In this document: positions 1-7,610 of the stretch, piece by piece
Layout of the letters: each line of letters opens with the position of its first letter
Numbering within the stretch: position 1 is the stretch's first letter
DNA from: an uncultured Pelagibacteraceae bacterium
Lineage (GTDB): Bacteria > Pseudomonadota > Alphaproteobacteria > Pelagibacterales > Pelagibacteraceae
Length of the DNA: 32,460 nucleotides
NCBI GenBank assembly: GCA_902603215.1
Contig: CACKTW010000005.1
Span: 1-32,460 of the forward strand
Direction of reading: 5' to 3'
The notes under the pieces: model-generated
Database searches by the model: none
What the model was told of the DNA's origin: nothing
The model's input: the letters and a program-made list of their open reading frames with translations, nothing else
Position numbers and translations under genes: made by a program

Positions 1-1
1 T

Positions 2-499
2 GATGAAATAAAAAATGATTTACCCAAATTAGATTCCAAAAAATTTAAAGAAAAGATTAAAAATCGAATAATTCACTTAAACAAACTGGAAATTAATAAA
101 GATTTATTAAAAAAAATTAGTTTGAAACAATATAAATACGAAGATTTCTTAAAATTGTCTAAAGATCAGAATGCTACTATTGAAAAAATAACTATCAATG
201 GAATTAGGGATGACAAAATTCTTAGCTTGGAGACTAATAAACAAATATTTTATCAAAATAGAAATAAATTTTTTATTAATAAAAAAAAAGATTCAAATGA
301 TGAATATTTGTTTTTTATAGATAAGATTGAAAAAAATAATATTAAAAAAGATTCAAAAAAATATAATAAATATTTTAATGAAACAACCATTGCGCTTAAA
401 AATAACATTTATTCATCATTTGATTATTATTTGAATCAAAAATATAAAATAAAAATTAACAAGCAAACTTTGGAAAGGCTTAAAAATTATTTTCGATGA
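2..499 (+). CDS. Periplasmic peptidyl-prolyl isomerase (PpiD/SurA-like), C-terminal part only
   Basis: The reading frame is open from base 2 (beginning DEIKNDLPKLDSKK), so the ORF-track TTG start at 122 is an artefact and the gene begins outside the window. The visible ~165 residues are Lys/Asn-rich and end with a segment like IYSSFDYYLNQKYKIKINKQTLERL, which resembles the C-terminal tail of PpiD-type folding factors (a helix ending in 'YGVEVN'-like residues). PpiD proteins are inner-membrane-anchored periplasmic chaperones with a parvulin domain; neither the anchor nor the parvulin domain is visible here. A gene of this kind is commonly found just upstream of trpE in alphaproteobacteria, which supports the call. 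Its TGA stop overlaps the trpE ATG (ATGA), so the two are probably cotranscribed. The family assignment rests on the tail and the context and is moderate. Confidence 0.6.
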   Translation, partial: DEIKNDLPKLDSKKFKEKIKNRIIHLNKLEINKDLLKKISLKQYKYEDFLKLSKDQNATIEKITINGIRDDKILSLETNKQIFYQNRNKFFINKKKDSNDEYLFFIDKIEKNNIKKDSKKYNKYFNETTIALKNNIYSSFDYYLNQKYKIKINKQTLERLKNYFR

Positions 500-1959
500 A
501 AATAAATATTAATTTAAAGGATTTTAAAAAAAAACATTTACAAAAGAAAAATCAAGTTATTTATGTAACTGAAAAATTAAATAATCAAAATATTATTGAA
601 AATTTGATACAAAATTTCTTAATTTCTAAAAATAGTTTTGTTTTTGAATCTGTGGAAAAAGGTAAATATCGTGGTCGTTATACTATTTTTGGAAAAAATC
701 CTGATAAAATATGGGAATTAAACAATAACAATATTTATTTTTTAAAAGGTAAAATAAAAAAAAAAATTTTAAAAAAACCTTATTTCTTTTTGAAAAATTT
801 AATTGAAGAATTTAAATTTAAAACTCCAAAAGAATTGCCTCCTATCTGCTCACTTTTGGCTGGTTTTTTTTCTTATGATATAATTAGATATATTGAAAAA
901 ATACCTAATTCTTGCAAAAACGATCTTGATTTACCTGATGTAAGGTTAATGAGGCCAACTTCGCTAATCATTCATGACAATTTGAAAAAAAAAATATTTT
1001 TTGTTGTTAATTGTTATCATGATGAAAAAATTAAAGATTTTAATAATAAATATTTTCAAATAATTCAAGAGATACATCATTTAAAAGATTTAAGTAAAAT
1101 TAATCCTTTTTATTTAAATTCAATTACAAAAAACAAAGAAAATTTAAAAATTAAAAGTAACATTTCAAAAAAAAGGTTCAAAAATATTGTTCTAAAAGCA
1201 AAAAAACATATTAAGCAAGGTGATATATTTCAAGTTGTCCTTAGCCAAAGATTTGAAAAAGATTTAACAAAAGATCCTCTTGAAATTTATAGAAAACTTC
1301 GTTTAACAAACCCTTCTCCCTTCATGTACTTTTTTAATTATGATGATTTTCAAATTATAGGAAGCAGTCCAGAAATATTAGTTAGACTAAGAAACGATAA
1401 AGTAACTATTAGACCTATAGCTGGAACAAGACCTAGAGGAAAAAGTTATAATGATGATAAAAGATTTATGAAAGATTTATTAAAAGATAAAAAAGAACTT
1501 GCTGAACATCTTATGTTGCTTGATCTTGGAAGAAATGATGTTGGTAAAGTAGCAAAAATAAATTCAGTACAAGTCACAGAAAATTTTAAAATTGAAAAAT
1601 ATTCTCATGTAATGCACATAGTTTCAAATGTTGAAGGAAAGTTTAATAAAAATAAATCTAAACTAGATACTCTTTTATCTGGTTTTCCAGCTGGTACGGT
1701 ATCTGGGGCACCTAAAATTAGAGCAATGCAGATAATAGATAAATTAGAAAAATCAAAAAGAAAAATTTATGCTGGTGGAATAGGTTATTTTTCTTCAAAT
1801 GGAGAATTTGACACATGTATTGCTTTAAGGACCGCTATTACAAAAAATAACAAATTTTATATTCAGGCTGGTGCGGGTATAGTTTCTGATAGTGTTCCAG
1901 AGAATGAATTTAAAGAAACTATAAATAAAGCAAAAGCATTATTTAATGCTCTGAATTAA
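496..1959 (+). CDS. trpE: Anthranilate synthase component I
   Basis: It converts chorismate and ammonia (supplied by TrpG) to anthranilate, the first committed step of tryptophan synthesis, in the cytoplasm. At 487 residues it has the usual length for TrpE. Visible family motifs are VFES near residue 49, at the place of the LLES tryptophan-binding motif; QGDIFQVVLSQRF (241-253); GSSPEILVR (289-297); RPIAGTRPRG (306-315); FPAGTVSGAPKIRAM (397-411); and QAGAGIV (457-463). The last four belong to the chorismate-binding catalytic domain. Keeping Glu and Ser in VFES suggests that feedback inhibition by tryptophan is retained (inference). The ATG overlaps the upstream stop by 4 bp, so there is no room for a trp leader or attenuator here. 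trpG follows after 2 bp. PabB and salicylate synthase are related, but the adjacent trpG-trpD-trpC settle the identity. Confidence 0.97.
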   Translation: MKININLKDFKKKHLQKKNQVIYVTEKLNNQNIIENLIQNFLISKNSFVFESVEKGKYRGRYTIFGKNPDKIWELNNNNIYFLKGKIKKKILKKPYFFLKNLIEEFKFKTPKELPPICSLLAGFFSYDIIRYIEKIPNSCKNDLDLPDVRLMRPTSLIIHDNLKKKIFFVVNCYHDEKIKDFNNKYFQIIQEIHHLKDLSKINPFYLNSITKNKENLKIKSNISKKRFKNIVLKAKKHIKQGDIFQVVLSQRFEKDLTKDPLEIYRKLRLTNPSPFMYFFNYDDFQIIGSSPEILVRLRNDKVTIRPIAGTRPRGKSYNDDKRFMKDLLKDKKELAEHLMLLDLGRNDVGKVAKINSVQVTENFKIEKYSHVMHIVSNVEGKFNKNKSKLDTLLSGFPAGTVSGAPKIRAMQIIDKLEKSKRKIYAGGIGYFSSNGEFDTCIALRTAITKNNKFYIQAGAGIVSDSVPENEFKETINKAKALFNALN

Positions 1960-1961
1960 TT

Positions 1962-2534
1962 ATGAAAATTTTATTAATAGATAACTACGATAGTTTTACT
2001 TTTAATTTATATCATTATTTGTCTTCGTTAAAATGTTCTGTTGATGTTTATAGAAATGATAGAATTTCAATCAGAGAAATCTCAAGAAAAAAATATAAAA
2101 AAATTGTCATTTCTCCAGGACCTGGAAACCCCGATCAATCTGGATTGTGTCCCAAAATAGTGAAATATTTTGGGCCAAAGCTACCTATTTTAGGTGTTTG
2201 TTTGGGTCATCAAATTATTGGCAAAGTCTATGGATCAAAAATTATCCAAGCAAAAAAAATTATGCATGGTAAATTAAGTGAAATAAAACATAACAAAGTT
2301 GGTATTTTCAAAGGAATTGCTTTGAAATTTAATGCCACCAGATATCATAGTTTAATAGTTGATAGAAAAAATTTGGGTAAAAATTTAATTATTACAGCAA
2401 AAACAAAAGATAACATAATTATGGGTCTAATGCATAAAAAATATAATGTTCACGGTGTTCAGTTTCATCCTGAAAGTATAAGAACTAAAATAGGATTAAA
2501 AATCTTATCAAATTTTTTAAATTACAAAAATTAA
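1962..2534 (+). CDS. trpG: Anthranilate synthase component II (glutamine amidotransferase)
   Basis: A class I glutamine amidotransferase subunit that hydrolyses glutamine and channels ammonia to TrpE. The 190-residue protein is the amidotransferase domain alone, not fused to TrpD as in E. coli. It opens with LLIDNYDSFTFNL and carries SPGPGNP (51-57), the nucleophile Cys80 in GVCLGHQIIG, and the His169/Glu171 pair in VHGVQFHPES, so the catalytic triad is complete. The ATG lies 2 bp after the trpE stop, and trpD starts 3 bp after this gene ends. The same subunit may also serve PabB in folate synthesis in organisms with a single amidotransferase of this type; that cannot be judged from this window. 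Confidence 0.96.
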   Translation: MKILLIDNYDSFTFNLYHYLSSLKCSVDVYRNDRISIREISRKKYKKIVISPGPGNPDQSGLCPKIVKYFGPKLPILGVCLGHQIIGKVYGSKIIQAKKIMHGKLSEIKHNKVGIFKGIALKFNATRYHSLIVDRKNLGKNLIITAKTKDNIIMGLMHKKYNVHGVQFHPESIRTKIGLKILSNFLNYKN

Positions 2535-2537
2535 TAT

Positions 2538-3536
2538 ATGGAAAAGATATTATTGAAATTAAATAAAAAAGAAAATTTAAGTTTTAAAGATAGTACAGAT
2601 ATTTTTGAAGAGATAATGACTGGAAAAATAAACGAAGAACATCTTTTTAAATTTTTAACCCTTTTATCTTCAAAAGGAGAAACTGCTGAAGAAATAGCTG
2701 GGGGCGTAAATGTTTTAAGAAATAAAGCAAAAAGAGTTAATGTCGATTCAGAAACTATAGACACATGTGGAACAGGTGGTGATGGAAAAAATACTCTCAA
2801 TATATCAACAGCGTCAGCTTTGTTATTAGCAAGCATGGGCATAAAAGTTGCCAAACATGGAAATAAAGCTGTCTCATCAAAATGTGGTTCCGGAGATGTG
2901 CTTGAAAAATTAGGAATTAACATCAATTTTGAACCAAACAAGATTGAAGAAAGCATCAAAGAAAATAATTTTGGATTTATGTTTGCTCCAAATTATCACT
3001 CTGCAATGAAGTATGTGGGTCCTACAAGAAAAAAAATTGGAAAAAGAACAATATTTAATTTGATTGGCCCTTTAAGTAGCCCAGCAAAAGTTGGAAGACA
3101 AGTTATTGGGGTGTTCCAAAAAAAATGGCTAAAACCTTTTGCGGAAGCATTAAAAAATTTAAATATTAAATTTGCTTGGATTGTAAATAGTGAAGATGGA
3201 TTGGATGAAATATCACCATACGGAAAAACAAATATTATACAATTAAAAAATAACAATATTCAAGAATTTAATATAAATCCAAATGATTTAAATATTAAAA
3301 CAAAAGGTTTTAAAAGTATTCTTGGAGAAGATTCCGATTTTAATTCTAAAAGAATAAGAGAAATTTTTAAAGGCAAAGATGATGATTTTTCAATAGCAGT
3401 TTCGCTTAATGCAGCTGCTGGATTAATTGTTGCTGAAAAAAATAAAAATTTTAAAGAATCATATCAGTTAGCAAGAGATCATTTATTATCTGGAAAGGCA
3501 TATTCTCACCTAGAAAAAATTTCTAATTTTAAATAA
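2538..3536 (+). CDS. trpD: Anthranilate phosphoribosyltransferase
   Basis: It transfers the phosphoribosyl group of PRPP to anthranilate, giving phosphoribosylanthranilate. The 332-residue length matches stand-alone TrpD. The PRPP/Mg motif CGTGGDG is at residues 77-83, followed by the conserved KHGNKAVSSKCGSGDVLEKLG stretch from residue 106 and SAMKYVGPTRKKIGKRTIFNLIGPL further on, all typical of the family. The TAA stop shares its last A with the trpC ATG (TAATG), so translation is probably coupled. Two long antisense ORFs inside the gene in the ORF track are shadows. Thymidine phosphorylase-like relatives are excluded by length, motif and context. Confidence 0.97.
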   Translation: MEKILLKLNKKENLSFKDSTDIFEEIMTGKINEEHLFKFLTLLSSKGETAEEIAGGVNVLRNKAKRVNVDSETIDTCGTGGDGKNTLNISTASALLLASMGIKVAKHGNKAVSSKCGSGDVLEKLGININFEPNKIEESIKENNFGFMFAPNYHSAMKYVGPTRKKIGKRTIFNLIGPLSSPAKVGRQVIGVFQKKWLKPFAEALKNLNIKFAWIVNSEDGLDEISPYGKTNIIQLKNNNIQEFNINPNDLNIKTKGFKSILGEDSDFNSKRIREIFKGKDDDFSIAVSLNAAAGLIVAEKNKNFKESYQLARDHLLSGKAYSHLEKISNFK

Positions 3537-4336
3537 TGAATGTTTTAAAAAAAATCATAGAACAAAAAAAGATACTTTTAACAAATGTTAAAAAAAAATT
3601 TACTAATTCTTTTATATCAGAAGAAATTAAAAAAAATAATACTTACTTAAATTTTACTGATGCTATAATAAAAAAAAATAAGGAAAAAAAAACTTGTATA
3701 ATAGCAGAAATAAAAAAGGCAAGTCCTTCTGCGGGAATAATTATAGAAAACTATAATCCTATTAATATTGGAAAAATATATAGTCTAAATGGTGCAACAT
3801 GCTTATCTATATTAACAGAGGAAAAATTTTTTTTAGGAAATTTAAATGATATAAAAAAAGTTAAAGAAAATGTAAAATTACCAGTTTTATGTAAAGATTT
3901 TTTCATTGATCCTTACCAAGTGCCTTTAGCAAAAAGCTTTGGGGCAGATGCAATATTAATCATTCTTTCTGGTGTTGATATTCAGCTTGCAAAAGAAATT
4001 TATCAAACTGCTATTGAATATGATGTCGCTCCGATTGTTGAAATTCACTCGAGTGATGAAGCTGAAAAAGCAATTAATTTTAAAAAAGCTTTAATTGGAA
4101 TTAATAATAGAAATTTAAAAACTTTAAAAACTGATATAAAAACAACATTTAATTTATTCAAAATTTTATCTAATCACTCAATGCCAATAATATGTGAAAG
4201 CGGAATCAAAAATGAAGAAGATATAAAAAGAATTATTAGTGAAACCGGAATATTGAATTTCTTGATTGGTGAATCATTATTAAAAGATATTGAAGGATCA
4301 AGTTTTTTAAAGAAAATAACTCAAATAAGTCAATAA
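3536..4336 (+). CDS. trpC: Indole-3-glycerol-phosphate synthase
   Basis: It performs the ring closure and decarboxylation of carboxyphenylamino-deoxyribulose phosphate to indole-3-glycerol phosphate. It is a 266-residue TIM barrel without a TrpF fusion. Characteristic motifs are IIAEIKKASPSAG (from residue 55), VLCKDFFIDPYQV (from 117), GINNRNLKT and ICESGIK. The gene is the last of the trp set here. The next steps (trpF, trpB, trpA) are not in the window and are presumably encoded elsewhere, as in other alphaproteobacteria that split the trp genes into two or more loci. moaC/moeA, which often sit between trpC and lexA in alphaproteobacteria, are absent. Confidence 0.97.
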   Translation: MNVLKKIIEQKKILLTNVKKKFTNSFISEEIKKNNTYLNFTDAIIKKNKEKKTCIIAEIKKASPSAGIIIENYNPINIGKIYSLNGATCLSILTEEKFFLGNLNDIKKVKENVKLPVLCKDFFIDPYQVPLAKSFGADAILIILSGVDIQLAKEIYQTAIEYDVAPIVEIHSSDEAEKAINFKKALIGINNRNLKTLKTDIKTTFNLFKILSNHSMPIICESGIKNEEDIKRIISETGILNFLIGESLLKDIEGSSFLKKITQISQ

Positions 4337-4361
4337 AATCAACTCTTTTAGAAGGTTGAAT

Positions 4362-4367
4362 TATAAT
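4362..4367 (+). promoter_or_regulatory. -10 promoter element of lexA
   Basis: A perfect TATAAT sits 40 bases before the preferred lexA ATG, in the only real gap of the + strand block. No good -35 hexamer is visible 16-18 bases upstream (TCAACT is the best placed, and poor). If TATAAT is used, transcription would start a few bases downstream, inside the LexA box at 4370-4384, which fits repression by LexA. The call comes from motif and position only. Confidence 0.55.
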
Positions 4368-4369
4368 GA

Positions 4370-4384
4370 GAACTTTTATAGAAC
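4370..4384 (+). promoter_or_regulatory. LexA operator (alphaproteobacterial SOS box)
   Basis: The direct repeat GAAC-N7-GAAC (GAACTTTTATAGAAC) lies just downstream of the TATAAT box and 23 bases upstream of the lexA ATG at 4408. GTTC-N7-GTTC, of which this is the reverse complement, is the established LexA-binding motif in alphaproteobacteria such as Rhodobacter and Rhizobium. Its position over the expected transcription start implies autoregulation of lexA. Binding itself is inferred. Confidence 0.75.
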
Positions 4385-4407
4385 AGAATCTGTACGAGGT
4401 TTGTTCT

Positions 4408-5082
4408 ATGCTTACAAGAAAACAAAAAAACTTATTAAATTTTATTAATAAGAAAATAAGAAGTTCTGGAGTTTCCCCTTCATACGAGGAAATGAAAAAT
4501 TCTTTAAATCTTAAATCTAAATCTGGGATTCATAGATTAATTAGCGCTCTAGAAGAAAGAGGTTTTATAAGACGATTACCTCATAAAGCAAGAGCTTTAG
4601 AAGTGTTAAAGTTACCTGAAACAGCTGGGGCAAACGATATTTATAACAGTTTTTCACCAAGTGTTATTAGAGGTGGTTTGGAAGATGAAAAACCTTCATC
4701 AGATAATAAAGTTTCACTTCTTGGAGATATTGCTGCCGGAACACCCGTTGAAGCTATACAAAACGAGGTTGCAAAAATTAACTTGCCGGAAGGTTTTGAT
4801 GACAAAGAAAACTATTTTGGTCTTAAAGTTAAAGGTGACTCAATGATTGAAGCAGGTATTAACAATGGTGACACTGTGATAATTAAAAAAACGAACACTG
4901 CTGATAATGGAAAAATTGTTGTTGCTTTAATTGATGATCATGAAGCTATGCTTAAAAGAATTAGAAGAAAAGGTAAAACAATTGCGCTTGAAAGCGCTAA
5001 CAGAAACTATGAAACTAAAATCTTCGGTCCAGATAGAGTAAAGGTTCAGGGTGTTTTAGTATCTTTATATAGAAACTTCTAA
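4408..5082 (+). CDS. lexA: LexA repressor, SOS response regulator
   Basis: A transcriptional repressor of DNA-damage genes that undergoes RecA-stimulated self-cleavage. The ATG at 4408 (MLTRKQKNLLNFI) is preferred over the track start at 4366. The family begins with this sequence, and the 14 extra codons run through the SOS box and begin inside TATAAT. From the 4408 start the protein has 224 residues: an N-terminal winged helix-turn-helix (about 1-65, with SPSYEEMKNSLNLKSKSGIHRL), a linker, and an S24 peptidase domain. The scissile Ala110-Gly111 lies in DIAAGTP, the catalytic Ser145 in VKGDSM and the general base Lys183 in AMLKRIRR, so autocleavage should work. gltX follows after 23 bp. The comEC-like gene often found next to lexA in alphaproteobacteria is absent. 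Confidence 0.95.
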   Translation: MLTRKQKNLLNFINKKIRSSGVSPSYEEMKNSLNLKSKSGIHRLISALEERGFIRRLPHKARALEVLKLPETAGANDIYNSFSPSVIRGGLEDEKPSSDNKVSLLGDIAAGTPVEAIQNEVAKINLPEGFDDKENYFGLKVKGDSMIEAGINNGDTVIIKKTNTADNGKIVVALIDDHEAMLKRIRRKGKTIALESANRNYETKIFGPDRVKVQGVLVSLYRNF

Positions 5083-5105
5083 ATAAATAGTCTAACAATG
5101 TATTA

Positions 5106-6500
5106 ATGACAAAAGTAGCAACAAGATTTGCTCCATCTCCTACTGGCCCCTTGCATATAGGTGGTGTTAGAACAGCTTTATTTAATTGGCTATTTTCTAA
5201 AAATCAAAAAGGTTCTTTTTTTCTTAGAATTGAAGACACGGATAAAGAAAGATCAAAAAAAGAATATAAAAAACAAATTATTCAATCGTTAAAATGGATT
5301 GGTATTGAGCACGACGGTAAAGAATATATTCAATCTGAAAAAATTAATGAACATAAAAAAGTTGCAGAAGAACTTTTAAAAAAAGGTTTTGCATATAAAT
5401 GTTATTGTTCAGAAAAAGAAATCGAAGAACAAAAAAACATGGCTAAAAAAAAAGCAATGGCTTTTGTTTACAATAGAAAATGGAGAGAGCCAAAAAACCT
5501 AACAGTCCCGGCTGGTGTTAATCCGGTTATAAGATTTAAAAGTAAAATAGGTGGAAATACTATCGTTAAAGATTTAGTTCAAGGAGAAATTAATATTTCA
5601 AATTCAACAATTGAAGATTTTGTAATCCTTAGGCAAGATGGTTCTCCAACCTATCAATTGTCTGCCACTGTTGATGATCACTTAATGAATATTACACATG
5701 TCATAAGAGGTGATGATCATAAAATTAATACTGTTAAGCAAAAACAAATTTATGACTCTATGGGTTGGGAAGTGCCAAATTTTGCACACATACCTTTAAT
5801 TCATAGTAATGAAGGAAAAAAATTATCAAAAAGAGATAAGGCCTCAACGATAGAAGATTATATTAAAATTGGAATTTTATCAGATGCTCTAAGAAATTAT
5901 CTTTTAAGATTAGGTTGGTCTTTTAAAGATAAGGAAATATTTACATTGGAAGAAAGTATTAAACATTTTGCTTTATCTAGCGTAGGTAAATCTCCTTCTA
6001 GACTAGATATGAGTCGTATTTTATCAATTAACGAAACTTATATTAAAAATATAAATGAAGACAAGCTGTTTTTAAATCTTAAAACTTACTGTGAAATATA
6101 TAAAAAAAAAATTGATCCTAAGTTTGATTCCACTTTAAAAAAATCACTACATTTTCTAAAAAATAAAGCAAAAACATTAGGTAATATTTATGAAAATGCT
6201 CAATACATAATCAAAGATCAAATTCAAATTTCATCAGAAGATTTGAAACTTTTAGACGATTTAGCTAAAAAAATTTTAAAAGAATTTTTAAAAGAATTTG
6301 AAAATATAAAAAATTTAAATAAAGATAATTTAGAAAAAATAATAAAAGGACTAATTGATAAACACAAAATCAATTTTAAGGGTGTTGGTCAGCCATTAAG
6401 AATTGCTTTAACAGGTTCTAAATTTGGTCCTGGTATTTATGATATCATTTCATCTCTTGATAAAAACAAAGTTATCGAAAGATTAAAGATGATTAAGTAA
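5106..6500 (+). CDS. gltX: Glutamyl-tRNA synthetase
   Basis: A class I aminoacyl-tRNA synthetase that charges tRNA-Glu. The 464 residues give the normal bacterial length. The nucleotide-binding HIGH motif appears as PLHIGG (15-20) in RFAPSPTGPLHIGGVRTALF, and the KMSKS loop as KLSKR (239-243) in EGKKLSKRDKAS. The middle holds RIEDTDKERS and DDHLMNITHVIRGDDH, typical of GluRS. The C-terminal anticodon-binding part ends in KGVGQPLRIALTGSKFGPG, a strong family signature. Many alphaproteobacteria carry two GluRS paralogues, and whether this one is discriminating cannot be told by eye. The 3' end overlaps the convergent lpxB by 18 bp, so no terminator separates the two transcription units. gltA, often next to gltX, is not here. 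Confidence 0.96.
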   Translation: MTKVATRFAPSPTGPLHIGGVRTALFNWLFSKNQKGSFFLRIEDTDKERSKKEYKKQIIQSLKWIGIEHDGKEYIQSEKINEHKKVAEELLKKGFAYKCYCSEKEIEEQKNMAKKKAMAFVYNRKWREPKNLTVPAGVNPVIRFKSKIGGNTIVKDLVQGEINISNSTIEDFVILRQDGSPTYQLSATVDDHLMNITHVIRGDDHKINTVKQKQIYDSMGWEVPNFAHIPLIHSNEGKKLSKRDKASTIEDYIKIGILSDALRNYLLRLGWSFKDKEIFTLEESIKHFALSSVGKSPSRLDMSRILSINETYIKNINEDKLFLNLKTYCEIYKKKIDPKFDSTLKKSLHFLKNKAKTLGNIYENAQYIIKDQIQISSEDLKLLDDLAKKILKEFLKEFENIKNLNKDNLEKIIKGLIDKHKINFKGVGQPLRIALTGSKFGPGIYDIISSLDKNKVIERLKMIK

Positions 6501-7610
6501 AACTGAGCTTGCAATTTCAGAAGATTTTTGAGTTTTAAATTTATTAATAATTTCCTGCGATCTTATTATTTGATTTTCTAAAGCTTCTTTATTTTCTAAA
6601 AGTTCATCTACTTTTTTAAATATATTTTTTGAATTACAATTAGATTGCAATAATTCAGGTATAATTTCTTTATTAGCAGCAATATTAATAATATTTGCAA
6701 ATTTTACTTTAACGAGCATTTTGATAATAAAAAAATTGATCATATTCATTTTATATATAATCATTGATGGAATTTTAGCGTTGCAAATTTCTAAAGAAAT
6801 AGTTCCAGATTTTGAAAGCGCAAACATAGAAGATCTAAGAACATAAGATTTAATTTTTTCGTCACTAATAGCTCCACAGTTTTTAAAACCTTCTTTTAAT
6901 AAAAGGTTTTGTATTAAATGGTTATGTTCAGAAGTGGAATGAAAAACAAAAAATATATCTTTATATTTTTCATTCATCATTTTTATGAATTCAAATAAAA
7001 TAGGTAATAAAGTATTAATTTCTGACAATCTACTTCCTGGAAAAATAGAAAAAATTTTTTTATTTTCTTTTATAATTTGGCTAATATCAACTTTGCTTTT
7101 TTCTTGCTCTTCTAAAAGAGGATGTCCTGTAAATGTAGATTCAATATTTTCTTTATCAAAATATTCTTTTTCGAAAGGAAAAAGTAGTAAAATATGATTT
7201 AGAAAAGATTTTAACTTTTTAACACGGCCTTCTCTCCAAACCCATACTTGTGGGGCCACAAAATGAATAGTTTTAATATTTGGTTTTAATTTTTTAACTT
7301 GTTTTGCTACTCTTAAAGTAAAATCAGGGCTATCTACAGAAAACAATATATCTGGATTAAATTCTACAATCTTATGTACAGTGTCATTAATTTTTTTTTT
7401 AATCTTAAATATATTTAATAAAACTTTAGTAAAACCAAGATAAGTAATCTCGTTTAAATCATAAAGAGATTTGATTCCCAAACTTTTTAAATGTTCTCCG
7501 CCAACAGACAAATATTCAATATCAGGTTTTGAGTTTTTAAGTTTAGCAATAACTTTGGATGCCAATTTATCTCCTGATGGTTCACCTGTAATAATAAATA
7601 TTTTTTTCAT
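6483..7610 (-). CDS. lpxB: Lipid-A-disaccharide synthase
   Basis: A GT19 glycosyltransferase that joins UDP-2,3-diacylglucosamine and lipid X to form the lipid A disaccharide at the cytoplasmic face of the inner membrane. The 375 residues match the family. The N-terminus IFIITGEPSGDKLASKVI contains the signature GEPSGD (9-14). FVAPQVWVWREGRVKKL and SIFPGSRLSEI are further conserved blocks, and SKSGTISLEICNAKIPSMIIYKMN is the typical C-terminal donor-binding segment. It is the last gene of the - strand block. Its ATG overlaps the lpxI TGA (ATGA), so it is translationally coupled to the preceding pathway enzyme. Its 3' end overlaps gltX on the opposite strand. Confidence 0.95.
   Translation of the reverse strand: MKKIFIITGEPSGDKLASKVIAKLKNSKPDIEYLSVGGEHLKSLGIKSLYDLNEITYLGFTKVLLNIFKIKKKINDTVHKIVEFNPDILFSVDSPDFTLRVAKQVKKLKPNIKTIHFVAPQVWVWREGRVKKLKSFLNHILLLFPFEKEYFDKENIESTFTGHPLLEEQEKSKVDISQIIKENKKIFSIFPGSRLSEINTLLPILFEFIKMMNEKYKDIFFVFHSTSEHNHLIQNLLLKEGFKNCGAISDEKIKSYVLRSSMFALSKSGTISLEICNAKIPSMIIYKMNMINFFIIKMLVKVKFANIINIAANKEIIPELLQSNCNSKNIFKKVDELLENKEALENQIIRSQEIINKFKTQKSSEIASSVLLNHL

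Noticed and set aside
2531-2959. 142-codon antisense ORF over trpD
   Set aside because: It is a mirror of the strongly conserved TrpD frame; no ribosome-binding context and no family resemblance.
4340-4358. Imperfect hairpin CAACTCTT..AAGGTTG between trpC and lexA
   Set aside because: It has a mismatch and wobble pairs and no following T run, so I do not call it a terminator of the trp operon.
4366-4407. Upstream lexA start in the ORF track
   Set aside because: These codons overlap the TATAAT and the LexA box and do not belong to the LexA family; the family N-terminus starts at 4408.
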